A DNA stretch of 11,938 nt from Candidatus Aerophobota bacterium (GTDB lineage Bacteria > Aerophobota > Aerophobia > Aerophobales > B3-G15). A program made the position numbers and the translations under genes. This document shows, piece by piece, positions 7,546 to 11,938 of this stretch; the stretch's first letter is position 1, and every line of letters begins with the position of its first letter. The stretch is from the NCBI GenBank assembly GCA_021163905.1, contig JAGGTG010000076.1, positions 1 to 11,938 on the forward strand, written 5' to 3'. The notes under the pieces were generated by a model. The model saw nothing but the letters and a program-made list of their open reading frames with translations. It ran no database searches and had not been told where the DNA came from.

Positions 7546-7573
7546 ATTATAGATTAACCTTCTTCTTAGTCAA
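7546..7573 (-). promoter_or_regulatory. Sigma70-type promoter driving recJ, predicted leaderless start
   Basis: On the minus strand a -35 box TTGACT (7573-7568) and a -10 box TATAAT (7551-7546) are separated by 16 bases. They match the consensus at 5 of 6 and 6 of 6 positions. The -35 box overlaps the apbE stop codon. Only six bases, ACTACC, separate the -10 box from the recJ ATG, so transcription should begin at or within a base or two of the start codon. No ribosome-binding site is present. The promoter would let recJ and the genes after it be expressed separately from the sbcD-sbcC-apbE block. Confidence 0.7.
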
Positions 7574-8547
7574 TAAAATCTTTTAACCTCGTATTTCCCC
7601 CACCCACTGGAAGTTACTATTTTCATACCTTTACTTATTATCATTCCCTCCACTTTAGGAAGAGAATTTATAAGTTCCAATCCCTTTACCGGACCAAGAA
7701 CAAAGACACCGGTGGCAAGAGCATCGGCAGTTGTGGCATTGGGAGCAATAATAGTTACGGACATAGGGGTATCCTGTACCGTCCATCCAGTGGCGGGATT
7801 TATTATGTGTCCAAATCTTTTCCCATTAATAACATGGTATCTGTAGTAATCGCCTGAAGTAGCAACTCCTCTGTTAGCTACACTTATTATTCCAACAATT
7901 TTTCTCAAATTCCGGGGATGTTGAATTCCAACCCTCCATTTTCCACTTGGACCTTCTCCAAGACAGTACATATCTCCACCTGCATTTACCAGTGCATTTT
8001 TTACACCTCTTTCCCTTAAAACCTCTATAGCCTTATCCACAGCATATCCTTTAGCTATTCCTCCAAGATCTAACATCATTCCTTTTTTAAGTAATTTAAC
8101 TGTGTCACCACTGATCTTGATATTTTTATAACCAACCAGAGAAAGTGCCCTGTTTAGCTCATTTGAAGTTGGCAATCTTTTTTCTCTTCCCATTCTCTGC
8201 CATAGTCTCACCAGTGGTCCAACGGTGATGTCAAAGGCTCCTCTGGTAATTTTGGAAAAGTGAATCGCCTTAAGGATAACCTGCCTGGTATCACAGGAGA
8301 GTTTATTCGTTCCTTTTCTATTTAGTACACTTATCTCAGTTGAGGGAATATAATCATTCATTAAAAAATTTATCTTTTCAATTGCTGAAAATGCTTTCTG
8401 TATATCCTGATGGGATCCATCAACGGTTATGCTGACCGTTGTATCCATCATAAATTTTGTTTCACTGATAAATTTAGCTTCTGTTTTTTCACCCATAAAG
8501 GTGAGGATAATAAATAATGCCATTAAAAAAGCTAAAAATGTTTTCAT
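7570..8547 (-). CDS. apbE: FAD:protein FMN transferase (ApbE), exported
   Basis: ApbE uses FAD to attach FMN to a Thr/Ser of exported or membrane redox proteins such as the RnfG/RnfD or NqrB/NqrC subunits. From the chosen start it is 325 aa. A signal peptide at about 1-24 ends KTEA|K and has no lipobox Cys. The mature part carries FMMDTTVSI (32-40), GAFDITVGPLV (103-113), DLGGIAKGYAVDKA (160-173), NAGGD (189-193), HIINPATG (247-254) and the metal/FAD motif TTADALATGVF (272-282), all characteristic. The frame is open to an ATG at 8607, but that would add 20 charged residues before the signal peptide and overlap the upstream gene. The ATG at 8547 has AGGTGGGG just upstream. The 23-base gap after the SbcC-like gene suggests co-transcription. 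No flavinylated target is visible in the window. Confidence 0.93.
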   Translation of the reverse strand: MKTFLAFLMALFIILTFMGEKTEAKFISETKFMMDTTVSITVDGSHQDIQKAFSAIEKINFLMNDYIPSTEISVLNRKGTNKLSCDTRQVILKAIHFSKITRGAFDITVGPLVRLWQRMGREKRLPTSNELNRALSLVGYKNIKISGDTVKLLKKGMMLDLGGIAKGYAVDKAIEVLRERGVKNALVNAGGDMYCLGEGPSGKWRVGIQHPRNLRKIVGIISVANRGVATSGDYYRYHVINGKRFGHIINPATGWTVQDTPMSVTIIAPNATTADALATGVFVLGPVKGLELINSLPKVEGMIISKGMKIVTSSGWGKYEVKRFY

Positions 8548-8556
8548 TTTATTTCC

Positions 8557-8562
8557 CCACCT
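8557..8562 (-). promoter_or_regulatory. Ribosome-binding site that decides the apbE start
   Basis: AGGTGG on the minus strand, extended by GG, lies 9 bases before the ATG at 8547. It favours this start, directly before the signal peptide, over the ATG at 8607 inside the upstream gene. Confidence 0.65.
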
Positions 8563-8570
8563 GTAAAGTT

Positions 8571-10787
8571 TTATAAGATCACGGGTTTTATCTTGCATAT
8601 CCTGCAAAAAAGATCCCGCAATCCCTCATCTACGGTAAAATAAAAAATCTGCCACCCCTCCTTTACCAGCTGATAACAAACCCTTACCTGTTGTTCCCTT
8701 CTGGTGGTATCTGAGGTAAGAAAGGCATCATCAAGCAGGATGAAAGTTCCCTCCGGAAGTCCTCTTTTAAGAATACCTAATCTTAAAGAGAAAAATAACT
8801 GATCCTGAGTTCCACTGCTCAGAACATCTACAGGATAGATCTTACCATCACTATGCTCCACATACAGAGAGTTTTTCCTCCAGTTAACCTTTTTATATCG
8901 ACCTGAGGTGATTAAATTAAAGTAAAAACTTACACCTTTTTTTTCATCCATAATTGTATCAAGAAGAACCTTTTCCGTATCCTGGCCAATTTTATCAAGG
9001 ATTTCCCAGGCAAGTAAGGCTGCCTCCCTATCCTGATACCAGTGACGAAGTGTACTTTCCACCTCCTCAAGTTCTGTCCATATATCTGTTATCTTTTTAA
9101 TTTGAAGTCTTCCCAGCTCTCCCTGTACAAACGAGGCAATCTCTTCCTTTAAGCTTTGAATTTCTTCATTTAAACGGGAAAGTTCCTCCTCAATTTTTCC
9201 CTCAATCCTTAAATCCTCTTCTTCAACATCTGGCTCAGGAACCTCTTTTTCAGCTTCTCTTTCCCAGATAAGAAGATCATCAGTTCCTGTGGAGTCTGCT
9301 AAAATTTTCTCCAGGGATTTTATCTCAAGTTCAATCTCTCTTTTTTCTGCCAGCTTCTTTTCCAGTTGCGAAAAAGATGAAAGACCCGTTTTTTCCCGCA
9401 GCTTTTTTATATTTTCATCTATAAAGTGGAGTTGTTTTTCTACAGATTTTAACTCCTCTTTTTTCTTTTTCAAAGATAAAAGTTTTTCCTCCTTTTTTCT
9501 TTCAATATAATCTAATTTGCTCTCAATTTTGGATATCTCCAGATCTAAACTATTACACTTTGTGAAAATTTCATTTAAAGATCCACACTCCGGCCATATT
9601 TTTTTACCCTTTTCCAGGATTTCCTCTTTTTTCTTTTTTAAATTCATTTTAAGTTTATTTAAAAAGTAGGAATTAATTAAAAGGTATATCCCTGTTATTA
9701 GGGAAACAAAATATACCAGACTCCATCCTGAAAAGCTTTTACTCAGGAGTAAAAGAATACCTCCAATGACCGAGAGGATTACCCCAAGTGTAATGTAGAG
9801 CAAAAGTTTTGATGTTTTATTTGAGATATTTCTTTGGGAAAAGAAAACATCTGCCATGTCCTTATCAATAGAAAATGCTGTAATCATTCTTTTTTTATTT
9901 AAAAGATCTTCCCTGTTTTTTTTCAGATGCAAACTCTCCTCATCCATTGTTTCAAGGTCTTTGAGTATAGCCTCTATTTCGTACTTACAGCTATTTATTT
10001 TTGAGGTAAATGATTCCTTTTCCCGCTCGTTTTTCAGCCATAACTCAAGGTCATCATTTAGATATCTTTGATAGTCAAGAAAAAAGGATTTATTACGTCG
10101 CCAGTTTAGATAAGCATCTTTTATCCTTTTATGTAGTTTGTAAGATTTTAAAGCCCTTATATCCTCAAGTTTTCTCTTTAAATTATCCCTTCTTCCCGTT
10201 TTATCTTTTAGTATTTTTTCCTTCTGGCGTATCAGTTTTAACTTCTCAATTGCCCGAAGAAGATCTTCTACCCTTTCCTCTTTTTCCTTTATTTTTGTTT
10301 TTTTTCTCGCGGGCTGACGATCGCTCCAGTCACCAGAAGGGGTAAGATCAACCTCTTCTCCTATTTTTTCTTTTATTCTCTCTATGTTCGCCGGGATACC
10401 TGATAGAAATTCTTTTACTCTATCCTCCCATTTTTTATCTTTTCTTAGAGAAAGATCCCCTGCTCTAATTATAAAAAGTCCAGCAAGATGATAATGAGGC
10501 AGGTTTATAAGTTGCTCAAATTTCAAGGGTCCCGGGAAGAAATAATTTTTTCCAGAGTGCTCCAGTATAACAGTTACGTTTTTGCTTAGCAGAAAGGATT
10601 TATCCTCTTTGAAGCGGTCCTGTCCAGGAAAAACGCTCTTTTTTTGAAAAAGTGCAGTAGTTATTGCATCAACCAGAGCTGTTTTGCCGGCTTCGTTCCT
10701 GCCATAAATAACCTGGACGTCATCACAGATAAGACGAAAATCATCTACAGGTCCGTATTTTCTAACATTCACCTCTTTTATTCTCAT
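8571..10787 (-). CDS. SbcC/YhaN-like ABC-type ATPase with transmembrane hairpin in the coiled coil
   Basis: This is a Rad50/SbcC-type ATPase of the YhaN kind, expected to work with the SbcD-like nuclease encoded just upstream in DNA-end processing or repair. It has 738 aa. The N-terminal half-domain has Walker A GRNEAGKT (29-36). Long charged coiled coils follow (about 160-310 and 380-555), interrupted by two hydrophobic helices, about 328-348 and 355-376, where SbcC/Rad50 would carry a zinc hook. The C-terminal half-domain has the ABC signature LSSGTQDQL (656-664), Walker B FILLDD (682-687) and D-loop TSD (691-693). The Q-loop region reads FIIRAGDL (105-112), without Gln, and FYFTVD (715-720) lacks the usual switch His. 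The start overlaps the upstream stop by ATGA. It is shorter than B. subtilis YhaN, mainly in the coils. The DNA-repair role is inferred from family and partner, not shown here. Confidence 0.85.
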   Translation of the reverse strand: MRIKEVNVRKYGPVDDFRLICDDVQVIYGRNEAGKTALVDAITTALFQKKSVFPGQDRFKEDKSFLLSKNVTVILEHSGKNYFFPGPLKFEQLINLPHYHLAGLFIIRAGDLSLRKDKKWEDRVKEFLSGIPANIERIKEKIGEEVDLTPSGDWSDRQPARKKTKIKEKEERVEDLLRAIEKLKLIRQKEKILKDKTGRRDNLKRKLEDIRALKSYKLHKRIKDAYLNWRRNKSFFLDYQRYLNDDLELWLKNEREKESFTSKINSCKYEIEAILKDLETMDEESLHLKKNREDLLNKKRMITAFSIDKDMADVFFSQRNISNKTSKLLLYITLGVILSVIGGILLLLSKSFSGWSLVYFVSLITGIYLLINSYFLNKLKMNLKKKKEEILEKGKKIWPECGSLNEIFTKCNSLDLEISKIESKLDYIERKKEEKLLSLKKKKEELKSVEKQLHFIDENIKKLREKTGLSSFSQLEKKLAEKREIELEIKSLEKILADSTGTDDLLIWEREAEKEVPEPDVEEEDLRIEGKIEEELSRLNEEIQSLKEEIASFVQGELGRLQIKKITDIWTELEEVESTLRHWYQDREAALLAWEILDKIGQDTEKVLLDTIMDEKKGVSFYFNLITSGRYKKVNWRKNSLYVEHSDGKIYPVDVLSSGTQDQLFFSLRLGILKRGLPEGTFILLDDAFLTSDTTRREQQVRVCYQLVKEGWQIFYFTVDEGLRDLFCRICKIKPVIL

Positions 10788-11848
10788 GCTCTTAGCTTCT
10801 CCAGGGCGGATAAAGTCAGCTCAAGAGCTCTTTGCTTAACTGAATCATCGCGGTTTACCTTTTCCAGTTTTTCAATAAAACTGGCGATGGTTGGATTTTT
10901 TAAAATATCAGTCCAGTAGCTTACCTCAATTTGCAATTCTAACAGTTTAAATTCATTTTGATATTTTTGTTCAATTTCTCTTATCTTTTCTCTAAAATCT
11001 ATCTCGCTAATAGCTATAGATCCTTTAATATGTCCATCAAGCATGGTTTTGGTTCCCCTTGCTTTCTGGATGTCTTTTTCTATTTTTTTAACCACTTTTT
11101 CTTCTTTACCGGGAAATACCATCCATTCTATCTTTTTCCAGTAAGGGGAGATCTCAACAGGAATTCTTTCAATCCTGACAGGTTCTGATCTCTTAAAATG
11201 ACCAAGAGCAAGATACCTCATCCCTGTTGCTCTTTTACTTGTGGCAACAGGTGAACCAGGATACACAACCTGTGTTTTGCCGTAAGTGAGATGGATAAAT
11301 CTGGAATGATAATGACCAAGAGCAAGATACCTCATTTTATTCTCTATATCCCATTTGTAGACTGGCATATATTTTGCATCTTCACCAAGCTCAGTATAAA
11401 TCCTGGAAGATTCACGATCGTATAAAGTGCCATGAGTTATAACAATATCAGTATCGGGATTAATTTTTATTTTTTCAATGAGGGTAGAAAAATCAGATCC
11501 TGGCTTAAAGGGAATGCCAATAATCCTCATTCCTCCAGGAATTATATGAAAAGCAGGGCTGTTAAAAACAACTACATTTTCTCCATAAAATGTATCCGGG
11601 GAATAGGAGCCATAATCATGATTTCCTGGAACAATAAAAATGGGTAAATTTTGTATTTTTTCAAAAATTTCTCTTACACTGCCTCTTAAAAACGAGGCTT
11701 CTGTGTTGTTTTCAAATAAATCACCGGCTATAATAAGGCCATCAGCCAGCTCCTTGGTTTTTGAAATTATCCAGGAAAGGATATTTAAGCGGAAAGGGTC
11801 CTCTCTTTTAAGATGAATATCTGCGGTATGAACAAGTTTTATCTGCAT
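10784..11848 (-). CDS. SbcD/YhaO-like DNA repair metallophosphoesterase
   Basis: This is a calcineurin-like phosphoesterase of the Mre11/SbcD/YhaO group, the probable nuclease partner of the ATPase gene that follows. It has 354 aa. The five metal motifs are complete: Asp10 and His12 in HTADIHL, Asp43 in IIAGDLFE, Asn76-His77-Asp78 in PGNHD, His139 in VITHG, and His179/His181 in LALGHYH. YPGSPVATSKR (196-206) is the family's next conserved block. The C-terminal part (about 235-354) is charged and helical and resembles a capping/ATPase-contact region. The octapeptide MRYLALGH occurs twice, at 172-179 and 210-217, from an exact DNA repeat; only the first copy is in the catalytic motif context. 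The ATG at 11848 has no Shine-Dalgarno sequence, and a TTGACA lies about 30 bases upstream. Confidence 0.9.
   Translation of the reverse strand: MQIKLVHTADIHLKREDPFRLNILSWIISKTKELADGLIIAGDLFENNTEASFLRGSVREIFEKIQNLPIFIVPGNHDYGSYSPDTFYGENVVVFNSPAFHIIPGGMRIIGIPFKPGSDFSTLIEKIKINPDTDIVITHGTLYDRESSRIYTELGEDAKYMPVYKWDIENKMRYLALGHYHSRFIHLTYGKTQVVYPGSPVATSKRATGMRYLALGHFKRSEPVRIERIPVEISPYWKKIEWMVFPGKEEKVVKKIEKDIQKARGTKTMLDGHIKGSIAISEIDFREKIREIEQKYQNEFKLLELQIEVSYWTDILKNPTIASFIEKLEKVNRDDSVKQRALELTLSALEKLRA
11197..11221. repeat. 25-base direct repeat, copy A (second copy in the reading direction)
   Basis: This is identical over 25 bases to 11311-11335, exactly 114 bases (38 codons) away and in the same frame of the SbcD-like gene. 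It encodes MRYLALGH at residues 210-217, after the YPGS block, where the family has a beta strand but no catalytic GH motif. Confidence 0.9.
11311..11335. repeat. 25-base direct repeat, copy B (catalytic GHYH motif copy)
   Basis: This is identical to 11197-11221. It encodes MRYLALGH at residues 172-179 and continues into the metal-binding GHYH, so it is the functionally constrained and presumably original copy. Confidence 0.9.
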
Positions 11849-11855
11849 TGTTTTA

Positions 11856-11883
11856 AAAATAATAAATGGAAAGAAGATGTCAA
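11856..11883 (-). promoter_or_regulatory. Candidate promoter of the sbcD-sbcC-apbE block, predicted leaderless
   Basis: On the minus strand a perfect -35 box TTGACA (11883-11878) is followed after 16 bases by TATTTT (11861-11856, 4 of 6 matches to the -10 consensus). The ATG comes 7 bases later with no ribosome-binding site. The layout is the same as at the recJ promoter: 16-base spacer and ATG at the expected transcription start. A better-matching TATTAT overlaps this region (11864-11859) but would leave only a 13-base spacer, so the exact -10 is uncertain. Confidence 0.5.
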
Positions 11884-11938
11884 ATTCTTGATTTTACAGG
11901 AAAGTATTAGACTTTTCCTTATTTAAGGGGGAGCAGCG

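Noticed and set aside
8592..8603. CxxC (CRIC, residues 728-731) in the SbcC-like ATPase as a zinc hook
   Set aside because: It lies near the C-terminus after the ATPase motifs, not at a coiled-coil apex, so it cannot be a Rad50-type hook.
8548..8607. Upstream apbE start at 8607
   Set aside because: It would put 20 charged residues before the signal peptide and overlap the preceding gene; the AGGTGGGG before 8547 supports the later start.
11898..11919. Inverted repeat of about 8 base pairs upstream of the SbcD-like gene
   Set aside because: The stem has a bulge and there is no T-tract on the minus strand; on the plus strand only TTATTT follows. Too weak to call a terminator, and the neighbouring gene is outside the window.

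Overview
The window carries eleven protein genes and one partial tRNA gene, all on the minus strand, so transcription runs from high to low coordinates. Coding density is very high: most junctions are ATGA overlaps or gaps under 50 bases, and no stretch longer than 300 bases lacks a gene. By eye the base composition is AT-rich. An LptE-family protein implies a diderm (Gram-negative-type) cell. A ferredoxin-dependent 2-oxoacid oxidoreductase subunit implies anaerobic metabolism. No gene allows a firm taxonomic call; an uncultured anaerobic diderm bacterium is a reasonable guess and no more.

In transcription order, the first block (11883 down to 7570) holds an SbcD/YhaO-like metallophosphoesterase, an SbcC/YhaN-like ATPase with a transmembrane hairpin inside its coiled coil, and an exported ApbE-type FMN transferase. 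The first two overlap by ATGA and probably form a membrane-tethered nuclease/ATPase pair. The second block starts at a near-consensus promoter (7546-7573) placed so that the recJ message would be leaderless. It runs recJ - apt - metallo-beta-lactamase-fold hydrolase - coaBC - nfeD - slipin - lptE - 2-oxoacid:ferredoxin oxidoreductase beta subunit - tRNA-Ala(CGC), and leaves the window inside the tRNA.

Functionally the window is mostly housekeeping: DNA repair and recombination (recJ, sbcD/sbcC-like), adenine salvage (apt), CoA synthesis (coaBC), membrane quality control (nfeD plus slipin), outer-membrane LPS transport (lptE), flavinylation of exported redox proteins (apbE) and ferredoxin-linked 2-oxoacid oxidation. 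I found no mobile element, CRISPR array or obvious defence island. The points most worth a second look are an exact 25-base in-frame duplication inside the SbcD-like gene, two promoters that imply leaderless mRNAs, the membrane-hairpin SbcC-like ATPase with altered ATPase loops, an LptE homologue with Ser where the lipobox Cys should be, and an isolated oxidoreductase beta subunit.
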